From an uncultured Collinsella sp. (lineage in GTDB: Bacteria > Actinomycetota > Coriobacteriia > Coriobacteriales > Coriobacteriaceae): a DNA stretch of 34,213 bases. Position numbers and translations under genes: made by a program. The first letter of the stretch is position 1; each line of letters begins with the position of its first letter. Under the pieces are notes generated by a model. That model was not told where the DNA came from and ran no database searches. It saw only the letters and a program-made list of their open reading frames with translations. Location: contig CAKUFW010000015.1 in assembly GCA_934650975.1 (NCBI GenBank), forward strand, positions 1-34,213. Reading direction: 5' to 3'. Shown here piece after piece: positions 14,639-23,565 of this stretch.

Positions 14639-16402
14639 ATGGCAGATTCCACCACCGATTACAACAATCAAGATCCCTTGTGTGACGAGGCGGCGGTTGT
14701 CGACGAAGTCGAGGCCGCCGTCTCGGGCGCTCGCAAGAAGCCACGTGCCGTCGATATGGTTCCCGAAGAGCCCGATGCCATGGCGCCGGATGAGGAGTAT
14801 CAGCTCACGCCCGCCGGTCGTCGCGAGCGCATTGGGCAGATCGTTCGGCTGGTCAAAAAATACCGCGTGTGGGACAACCTTACGCCGGTGCGTCTGCGCC
14901 GTCTGCTCGAAGAGCTCGGCCCCATGTTCGTCAAGATGGGCCAGATTTTGGCCAACCGCTCCGAGATTCTGCCGCAGCGTTTTTGCGACGAGCTCCGTCG
15001 CCTGCGCTCCGACGTGGAGCCCGTGCCGTATGAGGTAGTGCTCCGCTGCCTGGAAGAAGAGTACGGTCAGCGTCTGGGGCAGATGTTCGACGCGATTGAC
15101 CCCAGCCCGCTCGGTAGTGCGTCGCTTGCACAGGTGCATCGCGCCCGTTTGGTGACGGGCGAGGATGTGGCCGTCAAGGTGCAGCGCCCCGGTGCGCAGC
15201 AAGTCATGGCGCAGGACATCGACATCATCCGCTCAGTGGTGCGCATCGTTTCCAAGTTCGTCAACACCGACCAGTTTGTCGACCTGCACGCCGTCGTCGA
15301 GGAGCTGTGGGCCTCGTTTCGCGAGGAGACCAACTTTTTGGCCGAGGCCAAAAACCTCAACGATTTCTATGAGTTCCATAAGAGTGTCCATGGCGTGACA
15401 TGCCCTAAGTCCTATATGGATCTGTGTACCGAGCACGTCGTAGTCATGGATTACGTCGACGGCATCTCGATCGCCGACCCCGAGCGCCTGGTGGCCGAGG
15501 GCTATGACCTGGAAAAGATTGGCGCCGCGATTGTCGAGGACTACTCGACGCAGGTGCTCGACGATGGCTTTTTCCATGCCGACCCGCATGCGGGAAACAT
15601 CATCCTCAAGGACGGCATCGTTTACTTTATCGATCTGGGCATGGTCGGGCGCATGTCGAGCCACGACCGCGGTATCGTCAAGGACATGATTTTTGCCGTG
15701 GCCGAGGGCGACGTGCCCAAGCTCAAGGATTCGCTCATGCGTTTTGCCGTGACGCGCGGCGATTCGGCTGAGCTCGACCATTCGGCCTTTTTGTCCGACC
15801 TGGACTTTATCGTTGCCGACTTTGCTGGCCTTGATCTTAAGGACCTGGATATCGGCGAGTTTTTGACCTCGCTGGTGAACCTGGCGCGCAAGAACGATGT
15901 TGAGCTGCCGAGCGTGGTGACGATGTTCGCGCGCGGCATGGTGACGCTTGAGGGCCTGCTGACCGAGTACATGCCCAACGTCAACATGATCCAGATTATC
16001 CAGACGCATATCAAAAACGAGAAGAGCACCTATGCCCGCGTGCGCGAGATGGGCCGCGACTTTGCGGCGAGCAGCTACCGCGCGGCCAAGGGTTCACTCG
16101 AGGCGGCCGAGTACCTGGGGCTGGCGTCGCGCATGCTCACGCGCGGCCAGCTCAAACTGAACCTGCAGCTCATGAGTAGCGACAAGGCGCTGCGCCAGAT
16201 AGGCGGTATCGTCGACCGCATGTCAATGGCCATCGTCATCGCCGGTCTGTTTATCGGTTCGTCGGTGGTCTACTACGCGCGCATCGAGCCGGTTGTGTTT
16301 GGTATCCCGGTCATTGGCTTTATGGGCTACGTGAGCGCACTGGTGTTGGCGTTGATGCTGGGCCGCGAGATCTGGCGCAACAGCCACGGCGGCAAGCGGT
16401 AA
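14639..16402 (+). CDS. AarF/UbiB family atypical kinase-like protein (membrane-anchored)
   Basis: 587 residues. An ABC1/UbiB kinase-like domain follows an acidic N-terminal extension (1-60). The signatures are complete: KMGQ (99-102; the KxGQ motif), Ala-rich loop GSASLAQVHRARL (159-171), VAVKVQRPG (catalytic Lys 180), FHADPHAGNI (312-321) and IDLGMVG (331-337). Two hydrophobic helices close the protein (about 535-580), so it is tethered to the membrane with the kinase domain in the cytoplasm. UbiB family members act as ATPases in isoprenoid-quinone or lipid metabolism; this organism need not make ubiquinone, so the substrate is unknown. Operon with the phasin-like gene. The ribosome site is weak, suggesting coupling to the upstream gene. 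Confidence 0.93.
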   Translation: MADSTTDYNNQDPLCDEAAVVDEVEAAVSGARKKPRAVDMVPEEPDAMAPDEEYQLTPAGRRERIGQIVRLVKKYRVWDNLTPVRLRRLLEELGPMFVKMGQILANRSEILPQRFCDELRRLRSDVEPVPYEVVLRCLEEEYGQRLGQMFDAIDPSPLGSASLAQVHRARLVTGEDVAVKVQRPGAQQVMAQDIDIIRSVVRIVSKFVNTDQFVDLHAVVEELWASFREETNFLAEAKNLNDFYEFHKSVHGVTCPKSYMDLCTEHVVVMDYVDGISIADPERLVAEGYDLEKIGAAIVEDYSTQVLDDGFFHADPHAGNIILKDGIVYFIDLGMVGRMSSHDRGIVKDMIFAVAEGDVPKLKDSLMRFAVTRGDSAELDHSAFLSDLDFIVADFAGLDLKDLDIGEFLTSLVNLARKNDVELPSVVTMFARGMVTLEGLLTEYMPNVNMIQIIQTHIKNEKSTYARVREMGRDFAASSYRAAKGSLEAAEYLGLASRMLTRGQLKLNLQLMSSDKALRQIGGIVDRMSMAIVIAGLFIGSSVVYYARIEPVVFGIPVIGFMGYVSALVLALMLGREIWRNSHGGKR

Positions 16403-16472
16403 TGACCCCTGGGGGGGACGGAGGAAAACGGATCATTTTGCCTCGCGTCGCGCCGGCGTGGGCTGGTTCGAA

Positions 16473-16626
16473 CAAAACTATGCCGGTTTACGGGGCTGGA
16501 GTGCCGAACTTCGACTATGCCGGAATCCGTGCTTTTAAAACCGCAGGTAGATGAGTCGTTGGTTTTCGAAAATGGCAGATATGGTTGCGAAGTGCTGAAT
16601 CAGCTCCGTAATCCGGCATAGTTTTG
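16473..16626. repeat. Inverted-repeat element, 27-bp imperfect arms
   Basis: The left arm 16473-16499 (starts CAAAACTATGCCGG) and the reverse complement of 16600-16626 (starts CAAAACTATGCCGG) agree at 24 of 27 positions, and a looser match continues inward. A third partial copy, ACTATGCCGG, sits inside near 16514-16523. No ORF or T-run. It fills most of the gap between ubiB and the cobalamin riboswitch. It may be a small mobile element or an extragenic palindromic repeat. It is unrelated in sequence to the element at 12302-12531. The rest of the 16403-16754 gap shows nothing clear. Confidence 0.65.
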
Positions 16627-16754
16627 AAACGGGCTGTTCTTGCAAGGTCCGACGGCGGCCCTTCCTATCGCAAACCATAGCTTTTACCTTGGGCTTCTCC
16701 TGTGTGCGGGGCCCTTTTGCGTGCTACCATATCGACAGTAATAATCGATGGCCT

Positions 16755-16927
16755 AGATGGTGGTGCGGAGACGCACGAATGCGCGGTTTTCCTGCGCGTT
16801 TGGGAGAATCGGGGTGCAAGTCCCCGGCTGTACCAGTAACCGTAATTCCTCTTGGCCCGGGATGTTCGCGTCGCAGATCGGACGGCGCGCCCGGGTCGGT
16901 AAGGTTAAGTCGGATCGCCTCCCATCT
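16755..16927 (+). ncRNA. Cobalamin (B12) riboswitch
   Basis: The conserved core is present: GGGAGAATCGGGGTGCAAGT near 16802-16821, then CCCCGGCTG and CCAGTAACCGTAA near 16833-16845. The 3' B12 box reads AAGTCGGATCGCC (16907-16919). The outer helix P1 pairs AGATGG (16755-16760) with CCATCT (16922-16927), and P2 is GTGCG, GAGA, CGCAC (16763-16776). It binds adenosyl- or hydroxo-cobalamin in the family and normally turns expression down when B12 is plentiful. It precedes the giant DUF4430 surface protein gene. The expression platform is not obvious: a GC-rich palindrome follows at 16928-16959, and a GGGGG/CCCC hairpin covers the candidate ATG at 16990. Confidence 0.9.
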
Positions 16928-17070
16928 TGTACGCGGCCGCGGCGCATGCCGCCGGTACGCGTTGGGCTCTGGAGGGAAGGGGGACCCCGATGGGGGTACT
17001 CGAGCGCAATATGCGCGATGATGTGGGGCAGCCGCTGGGCAATGCTCCAAGTGCAGACAGTAGGAGACAA

Positions 17071-20000
17071 ATGGATATGTTTGAGGACGAGCACCAGCGC
17101 GCCTCGTGGCGTCCGTATGGAGCGATTGCCCGTGGCGTAGCCAAGCGCGGTTTGGTGGCGTTCCTGGCTTTTGCCATGGCTTTTGGCACCACGCCGGCGC
17201 AACTTTGGGCCGAGGGCGCCGAGGGCATTGTCGAGGCCGTGGCTCAGACTGCGACGGCCGGCGAGGGCGCGGCGGCAGACGATGACGCTGCTGCCGATGC
17301 TGACTCGAATGGTGCCGCTGCCGAGGACGGCGCGGCTACCGGTGACACCGCTGCGAAAGCCGCAGGCAACGATAGCGCAACGGCCGATGGTGCCGCCGGC
17401 GCCGAGAACGCCGCGGCAGTAGCGTCCGTCGCTTCGGAGCAGGGCGAGGCAAAGGCCGCCGCTTCCGCCGCGACGCTTTCCAGCGAGGCCAAGGTCTTCA
17501 TCCAAGACGCCAAGGATAAGGACAACTCCTATTCTTCCCAGTGGAAGTCTGGTGCGCTCAACGCGGGCGATACGCTTTGGGCCAACATGTACGACGAGGT
17601 CGAGACCGAGGACTACTGGGGCGACCCTACGACCGAGACCAAATCGGTCGCCAACCCCGGCACCTGGACTTACACCTGGCTCGCCGGCACGACCAGGGCC
17701 AGCAGCAATGTCGCCGACTACACCGAGGTCGTAGGCCACGAGCAGTCGCTCACCGTCACCGCCGCGATGGAAGGCAAATACTTCATCTGCAAGGTAACGG
17801 TTGATGGCAAGGACTACTATGGTCCGTCCGTTTCTTCCGGCTCGGGCATCAATGCCAACTACATTCCTGGCCCCGTGCTGGGCGCTGGCCAGATGGAGCT
17901 TAACAGTGTCAAGCTGAATAGTGACACGCCGAGCATAGGCGATACCCTGACGGCGACTCCGTACATAAGCTATTATCAGCAAGCCCCCGCCGACGCCAAG
18001 GTTACCTACACGTGGTCCGCATCCACCTCGCAGTACTCGGGTTTTACCAAGATCGAGGGCGAGACGGGTGCTTCGCTTGTGGTGGGCGACGACCTTGAGG
18101 GCAAGTACATCAGGGTCGAGGCCAACGCTGGCGTCAACACAGTGAACAAGACCACTTCCAGCAAGGTCAAACAGGCCGGTGCGGTTGAGCTTTCGGCCGT
18201 GTCCATTATCAACACCAAGGACGACACGAGCGTTTTTGTGGTGGGGGATACTGCTAAGGCTCGCGCCAAGGAGAAGGGCGGCGCGTACGGCGCGTTCGTC
18301 GACGCGAGCAAGCTCAACTATCAGTGGCAGTGCTCTGACACCAAGAGTGGCACGTATGCCGACATTGCGGGTGCCACGGGTGAGACCCTCGAGCTAACCG
18401 ATGCTTTGGGTGGCAAGTACCTCAAGTGCAAGGTGTCCTCGAAGATCGGCTCTTCGAGCATGGCCAACAACACGGGCGCTCTCGTTGCTGCTGCCGGTTC
18501 AATTAATATCACGAGCGTGACTATGAGCCCGACTTCGGGCAAAGTCGAGGTTGGTTCCACGATTACGGCGACTGCCAAGGCGGGTTCCACCGACGTCACC
18601 GCCGATTCACATGTCACGTGGCAGTGGTATAAGGGCACCTCGAACACCGCAAGTTCGTGCAACATGCCTATCGAGGGTGAGACCGGCAACACCCTGACGG
18701 TGACCGCCGCCCTTAAGGGCTACTACGTCGTGGCCAAGGCCAACGGCGGCTATGGCGAGCAGAAGCCCTACTATGCGGCGGGTCCCGTTTCCGTCGCGGG
18801 CCAGGTTGAGCTGTACGACGTACAGTTTGAGGGCTCTCCCACCAATGGCGTGCACGTAGGCGATACGCTCAAGACTAAGGTGCGCAAAAAGGACGGTTCG
18901 CGCTACAGCTATATCGACCGCACCGATAATGTGACCTACCAGTGGCAGTATGCAAATAGCAGCTCGAGCTATGACTCCGCTTACACCGATATCCCCGGTG
19001 CCACCGAGGCGACCTATACCGTTGACACCGCCTATGCTGGCAAGTACCTGCGCGTGAAGGTTGCAAGCGAAAATACCGTTTCCAGCACGCAGAAGAAGAG
19101 CTCCTACGGCGGCACGCAGTCTGTCGCTCCGCTTGGTCCGGTGACGCTCAAGGGCCAGTACAAGCTGGCGGGCATTGAGCTTGCCAATAAGAACGTTACG
19201 CTCAGCGTGGGTTCAAAGATCACGCCGAGTGTGCAGGTTCCGGGTAGCTGGTCGGGCTCGACCAAGGACGTGCCCGACGATGCCGAGCTCACCATGGCGT
19301 GGTATGCCAAGGGCGAGGGCGATGCCGATTGGACCGAGCTCACCGACGGCATCGATAAGACCGATGGCAGCCTGACCATTTCGGACGCGCTTGTTGGCAA
19401 GCGCATCAAAGTTACGGCGAGCGCCCTCGACAACACGGTTGAATGGGTTTCGTCCGATAGCGTCACCACGGCGGGGGAGTACAACCTGCTGCGCGTGATC
19501 GCCAACCCGCAGATCAATAGCGATTCGGTCCATCTCGTTTCGGGCGACGGCGTCAAGGCGACAGTGCAGGCCAAGCGCGCTGACGGTTCGGCCACCAACG
19601 GTATCGACGTCACCGGTCAGGCGACTGTTGCCTGGTATGCGGCGGACGATGCGAAGGCTCCGGAGGCCGACTGGACGCTGCTGTCCGATATGTCGGGCGC
19701 CGAGGCGACGGTCTCGGCATCTGCTGCTGGCAAGTATCTGAAGGCTGTTGCCACGAGCGGCAGCTCGAAGGTCGAGCTCGTCTCTGCCAATCCCGTTATC
19801 GCCGCAGGCTCGCTTGAGGCCGCAGTCCAAAAGCTCAACGATGCCAATAAGCAGATTGTTGTTGACTACAGCGCCAAGGGTGGCAACGTCAATGATGCGC
19901 TGAAGGCGCAGCTTGCCGATCTGGGATTTACCGACGTTGACGTTAAGGTCTCCGAGGGCGGCGTGCTCTTTGGGGCAAAGGACGCCAAGGCCACGGTCGG

Positions 20001-23000
20001 TATCTCCGACGCTCAGGATAAGACCAACGGCAATGTGACGTTCTTCTACATTGACCCCAACGACTACACCGGTTACAACATCGACGGTCTGCGTAGCGCC
20101 GATGTGATGTTTGAGCTGTCGCGCGATGGCAAGACCGAGCATTACCAGCCCAACAAGTCGGTGCAGGTTGCTTGGGACGAGGCTAAACTGCAAGACCTTC
20201 TTGACGGAGCCGCCGAATCCCTGCAGATTGGCTACGCGGCGGGCGAGTCCGCCGATGGCGTGACCCAAAATGTCACGCTTCCGTACAAGGCGGGTTCCGC
20301 AAAGAAATTCTCTGTTGAATGGACAAGCTCCGACACCGAGCGCCTGTTTGTTTCTGGTTATAGCTGGGAAGATAAGACGGGTAAGGTTTCGCGCGCATCG
20401 AGCGATCGCGACGTGACGCTGACCGCCAAGGTTACGGTTACGAGCGGCGACATCAAGCTTACCGGCTCGCACGACTTCACCGTGACCGTCAAGGGCGATC
20501 CCGAGAAGGTCGCCGCCGACAAGAAGGCGCTGCAGGAGAAGGTCGATGCGGCCTTTACCTACGACAACATCAAGTACTCCGGCACCGACGCGGTCGCCAA
20601 TAAGGACGGCCTAACCGCCGACCTGCAGATGCCGCGCACGAGCACGCTCAATATCGACGGCAAGTACTACAAGGTTGAGTACTCCGCCAGCACCGATGAC
20701 ATCACGTTTAACGGTTATAAGGGCACGGTCTATCAGCCGCTGCCTGGCACCGAGGCAGCGAAGACCAAGATCACCCTCACGGTGACCGATAAGTCTAACG
20801 CTGAGGTCACGGCTAGTAAGACCCTCGATTTTGCGATTGCCCCGCAGGACCAGGACGAGCTCGATGCTGAGCTGTTCCACCTGAGCCTTGCAAAGTCAAC
20901 ATTCTCTCAGGGTATTCTTGACGGGCAGGATGCGTCCAATGTAACGGGGAACTTGCATGCGCCGTTGAAGGTATATGGTCAGGGATATGCAGTTAACTGG
21001 TGCTATTCCTCCGAAGAGGCTGCAGGCCATTGCGGCTTCGTGTTCAGTGAGCTCCCCGGCGGCACGGAGAACACCTATCGTTTGCTTAAGTCGAGCAAAC
21101 CGAGTGTTGTCGCGCATGAGAACCTTATCCTCACTCAGCCCGAATACAACACGAAAGTCACGATTAGCGGCCGTCTGAAGAGTGAGCGTTTTGCCCGTTA
21201 TGCCGAGCGCTATCCCGACAATTCGGACTACGCGGTACTTGCCGGCTTGGATGTTTCTGCGACGGTAAACGTCAAGGGAACGACGGGGCTCGACAACCCG
21301 AACGAGGGCAAGACCATTACGGTGACGGCCAAGGTCACGGGCGTTTCCGCAAGTGACGCCGGCGGCAACTACACCGAGCAATCGGTGGTGCCCTTGACCG
21401 AGCTTGCGCTTCCCGCCGACGAAGACAAGACGGCCGAGTCGGTGCTCGAGCAGCTTATGACGGCTGCCGGTTGTACGAACCTCGAAGCAAATGCATGGGG
21501 TCTTACGAGTGCGACGATGCCCGATGGCCGCGTGCTGAGCACAACGAGCGCCGCGCCGTACAGCTACTGGTCGTTCTTTGTAAACAATGGGTATGCGAGC
21601 GTCGGTGCCCCGAGCTATTTCCTTAAGAACGGCGATTGCGTCGAGTTCCGTTATGTTAAGGGTGACGGCACGCAGAAGCCCTCGACGGCTCCTGCCACCA
21701 ATCCCGGAACGGAGCATCCCGACGTCGATGCGGCATGGAATGGTTTTGCGAACGGTGGCTCGGGATCCTCGACGGACGCCCTTACGCCTACAACAAAGAC
21801 CGATACGCCTTCTTGGGCACTTAATCTTCTGACCGAAGAGCAGCAGAAGGCAGGTGCAAATTTCTCTGCGTCTGACCCCATTGCCGCGAACGGAAAGGTA
21901 TACCTTGTCACGGGTGCCTCGGTATATGGCGGAAAGACGTGGAATGCTGTCCTGAAAGAGATCGATTCCGCAACGGGCTCCGTCGTGCGATCGCTTGGGC
22001 TTGGCTCTTCCATGGATAGCACCTGCCGTCCCGTTATTGCGCAGGGCATCATCCTGATTCCGCTTTCGGGTGGCTATCTGCAGGCTGTTTCGGCTAAGAC
22101 ATTTGAGACGCTGTGGTATTCCGATGCCTTCGCTATGCAGAATCTTTCTTCGTTGACTGTTGACGGCGACTACGTCTATATCAACACCCTTGATCGTTGG
22201 TCTGGCGATGACGTACAAAACGGTACCGTCAAGCGTCTCAATATTCACACGGGTGCGGTTGCCGGCAGCGCCTCCGTTGCCGACGGTGGTTACTACTGGT
22301 CTGGCGGACTCATGGTCAATGGCTACTACGTTGTCGGCGGAGATTTTGGTCAGGTCCGCGTGTATTCCGCTGATCTGTCCAAGCTTGTTGGTTCGATTAA
22401 GCTTGAGGGTGGCAACATCCGTTCGGCGCTTACCGTTCATGACGGCTATATATATGCTGTTACGCGCGACAATGGTACGTTGCACAAGCTAACCATTGGT
22501 TCCGATGGTTCCATTACTGAGGCCGCGGCAGTTCAGTTTGCCGCTTATTCGACTTCGACGCCCGTTTTCAGCGGCAAGTATGCTTTTATTGGCGGGGCAA
22601 CCGCGAACAATTGGAAGGCTAAGACTAAGGCTAAGGTTAAGGCTAAGGCTGAGGCTAAGGGCCTGCTTTCGATCATTGACCTCTCCGATATGAGTGTGAA
22701 GCAGATTACGAAGGCCGATGGCGAAGAGCTTGGCTTTGAGTCCAAGGGCACGCCGCTCGTCTCAACACATGATGGCGAGACGTACGTATATTTCACCTTG
22801 AACGGCGCCAAGGGCAATTGGCCTAACTACACTACCGGCGGTGGCGTGTACATGTACAAGCTGGGCGATGCCGAGGCAACCGAGGTGTTCGTTCCCGGTT
22901 CTGGATATGCCAACTATTGCATGGCTTCGGTTGTCTGCGATCAGTTCGGCAATCTGTATTACACCAACGATTCGGGCCATCTCTTCTGTGTGAAATCTCA

Positions 23001-23556
23001 GGCACATCGCGTCAAGTTTGATGCTCAGGGCGGCTCGTCGGTCAATGGTCAGACCCCCGCTTCGGGCTCGACTGTCAGCAAGCCGACCGATCCGACGCGC
23101 GAGGGCTATACCTTCGCTGGTTGGTACACCGATGAAGCTTGTACAAAGGCGTATGACTTTAGCGTTGCGGTGACGGATGATATGACGCTGTATGCCAAGT
23201 GGATCAAGAACGCCGTTGCCCCTGACGGTAACGGTGGCTCTGGCTCCAAAGACGGCTCGGGTAACGGTACAAACGGCCAGCAGGCTGGCGGTGCTGTTGC
23301 TCCGGGTCAGAAGCCGGTGTCTACCACGACTACGACCGAGACCAAGGGCAATAAGGATTCCAAGAAGAATTCCGATAAGTCCGGCAAGAAGGATGACAAG
23401 TCCGACACGGGTTCGTCTGCAGCGACCACTGCCAAGAAGTCCGCTGCGGCTCCCGCGCAGCAGTCTGGCTTCAATCCGCTTGCCATTGTCGGCGTTGCGG
23501 CTGGCGTGATCGGTCTTGCCGTCATCGCCGTGTTCGTATTCACCAAGCGTCGGTAG
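17071..23556 (+). CDS. Giant surface protein: Ig-like repeats, DUF4430, beta-propeller, InlB-type repeat, C-terminal membrane anchor
   Basis: About 2161 residues, exported and membrane-anchored. In order: signal peptide (about 15-45, VAKRGLVAFLAFAMAFG, cleavage near LWA-EG); Ala/Asp/Glu low-complexity stretch to about 130; seven Ig-like repeats of about 95-130 residues (to about 915), each with a VGDT strand, YxW, and a GKYxxxKV end; degenerate Ig-like domains (to about 1400); DUF4430 (about 1413-1532, ending in PYSYWSFFVNNGYAS); PQQ-type beta-propeller (about 1600-1978); InlB/Listeria-Bacteroides repeat (about 1980-2046, GYTFAGWYTD); Gly/Ser/Lys linker and a final membrane helix (about 2133-2158) with a KRR tail and no LPXTG. 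DUF4430 resembles the C-terminal domain of transcobalamin, and the cobalamin riboswitch upstream supports corrinoid capture. The start is uncertain: AGGAG (17062-17066) lies 4 bases before this ATG and 10 before ATG 17077; ATG 16990 is also possible. Confidence 0.9.
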   Translation: MDMFEDEHQRASWRPYGAIARGVAKRGLVAFLAFAMAFGTTPAQLWAEGAEGIVEAVAQTATAGEGAAADDDAAADADSNGAAAEDGAATGDTAAKAAGNDSATADGAAGAENAAAVASVASEQGEAKAAASAATLSSEAKVFIQDAKDKDNSYSSQWKSGALNAGDTLWANMYDEVETEDYWGDPTTETKSVANPGTWTYTWLAGTTRASSNVADYTEVVGHEQSLTVTAAMEGKYFICKVTVDGKDYYGPSVSSGSGINANYIPGPVLGAGQMELNSVKLNSDTPSIGDTLTATPYISYYQQAPADAKVTYTWSASTSQYSGFTKIEGETGASLVVGDDLEGKYIRVEANAGVNTVNKTTSSKVKQAGAVELSAVSIINTKDDTSVFVVGDTAKARAKEKGGAYGAFVDASKLNYQWQCSDTKSGTYADIAGATGETLELTDALGGKYLKCKVSSKIGSSSMANNTGALVAAAGSINITSVTMSPTSGKVEVGSTITATAKAGSTDVTADSHVTWQWYKGTSNTASSCNMPIEGETGNTLTVTAALKGYYVVAKANGGYGEQKPYYAAGPVSVAGQVELYDVQFEGSPTNGVHVGDTLKTKVRKKDGSRYSYIDRTDNVTYQWQYANSSSSYDSAYTDIPGATEATYTVDTAYAGKYLRVKVASENTVSSTQKKSSYGGTQSVAPLGPVTLKGQYKLAGIELANKNVTLSVGSKITPSVQVPGSWSGSTKDVPDDAELTMAWYAKGEGDADWTELTDGIDKTDGSLTISDALVGKRIKVTASALDNTVEWVSSDSVTTAGEYNLLRVIANPQINSDSVHLVSGDGVKATVQAKRADGSATNGIDVTGQATVAWYAADDAKAPEADWTLLSDMSGAEATVSASAAGKYLKAVATSGSSKVELVSANPVIAAGSLEAAVQKLNDANKQIVVDYSAKGGNVNDALKAQLADLGFTDVDVKVSEGGVLFGAKDAKATVGISDAQDKTNGNVTFFYIDPNDYTGYNIDGLRSADVMFELSRDGKTEHYQPNKSVQVAWDEAKLQDLLDGAAESLQIGYAAGESADGVTQNVTLPYKAGSAKKFSVEWTSSDTERLFVSGYSWEDKTGKVSRASSDRDVTLTAKVTVTSGDIKLTGSHDFTVTVKGDPEKVAADKKALQEKVDAAFTYDNIKYSGTDAVANKDGLTADLQMPRTSTLNIDGKYYKVEYSASTDDITFNGYKGTVYQPLPGTEAAKTKITLTVTDKSNAEVTASKTLDFAIAPQDQDELDAELFHLSLAKSTFSQGILDGQDASNVTGNLHAPLKVYGQGYAVNWCYSSEEAAGHCGFVFSELPGGTENTYRLLKSSKPSVVAHENLILTQPEYNTKVTISGRLKSERFARYAERYPDNSDYAVLAGLDVSATVNVKGTTGLDNPNEGKTITVTAKVTGVSASDAGGNYTEQSVVPLTELALPADEDKTAESVLEQLMTAAGCTNLEANAWGLTSATMPDGRVLSTTSAAPYSYWSFFVNNGYASVGAPSYFLKNGDCVEFRYVKGDGTQKPSTAPATNPGTEHPDVDAAWNGFANGGSGSSTDALTPTTKTDTPSWALNLLTEEQQKAGANFSASDPIAANGKVYLVTGASVYGGKTWNAVLKEIDSATGSVVRSLGLGSSMDSTCRPVIAQGIILIPLSGGYLQAVSAKTFETLWYSDAFAMQNLSSLTVDGDYVYINTLDRWSGDDVQNGTVKRLNIHTGAVAGSASVADGGYYWSGGLMVNGYYVVGGDFGQVRVYSADLSKLVGSIKLEGGNIRSALTVHDGYIYAVTRDNGTLHKLTIGSDGSITEAAAVQFAAYSTSTPVFSGKYAFIGGATANNWKAKTKAKVKAKAEAKGLLSIIDLSDMSVKQITKADGEELGFESKGTPLVSTHDGETYVYFTLNGAKGNWPNYTTGGGVYMYKLGDAEATEVFVPGSGYANYCMASVVCDQFGNLYYTNDSGHLFCVKSQAHRVKFDAQGGSSVNGQTPASGSTVSKPTDPTREGYTFAGWYTDEACTKAYDFSVAVTDDMTLYAKWIKNAVAPDGNGGSGSKDGSGNGTNGQQAGGAVAPGQKPVSTTTTTETKGNKDSKKNSDKSGKKDDKSDTGSSAATTAKKSAAAPAQQSGFNPLAIVGVAAGVIGLAVIAVFVFTKRR
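22615..22662 (+). repeat. Hexanucleotide tandem repeat (AAGGCT) inside the beta-propeller
   Basis: Eight units of 6 bases, mostly AAGGCT with single-base variants, coding for alternating Lys and Ala/Thr/Val (KAKTKAKVKAKAEAKG). Copy number changes would keep the frame, giving length variation in a basic loop of the propeller domain. Confidence 0.9.
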
Positions 23557-23565
23557 GTGAGGGCT

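Noticed and set aside
20896..22485. Minus-strand 529-codon frame within the giant surface protein gene
   Set aside because: No ribosome site and arginine-rich shadow composition; the plus frame has continuous domain structure.
23470..23556. LPXTG sortase signal at the end of the giant surface protein
   Set aside because: The C-terminus has a membrane helix and KRR tail but no LPXTG-like motif before it, so it is a membrane anchor at most.
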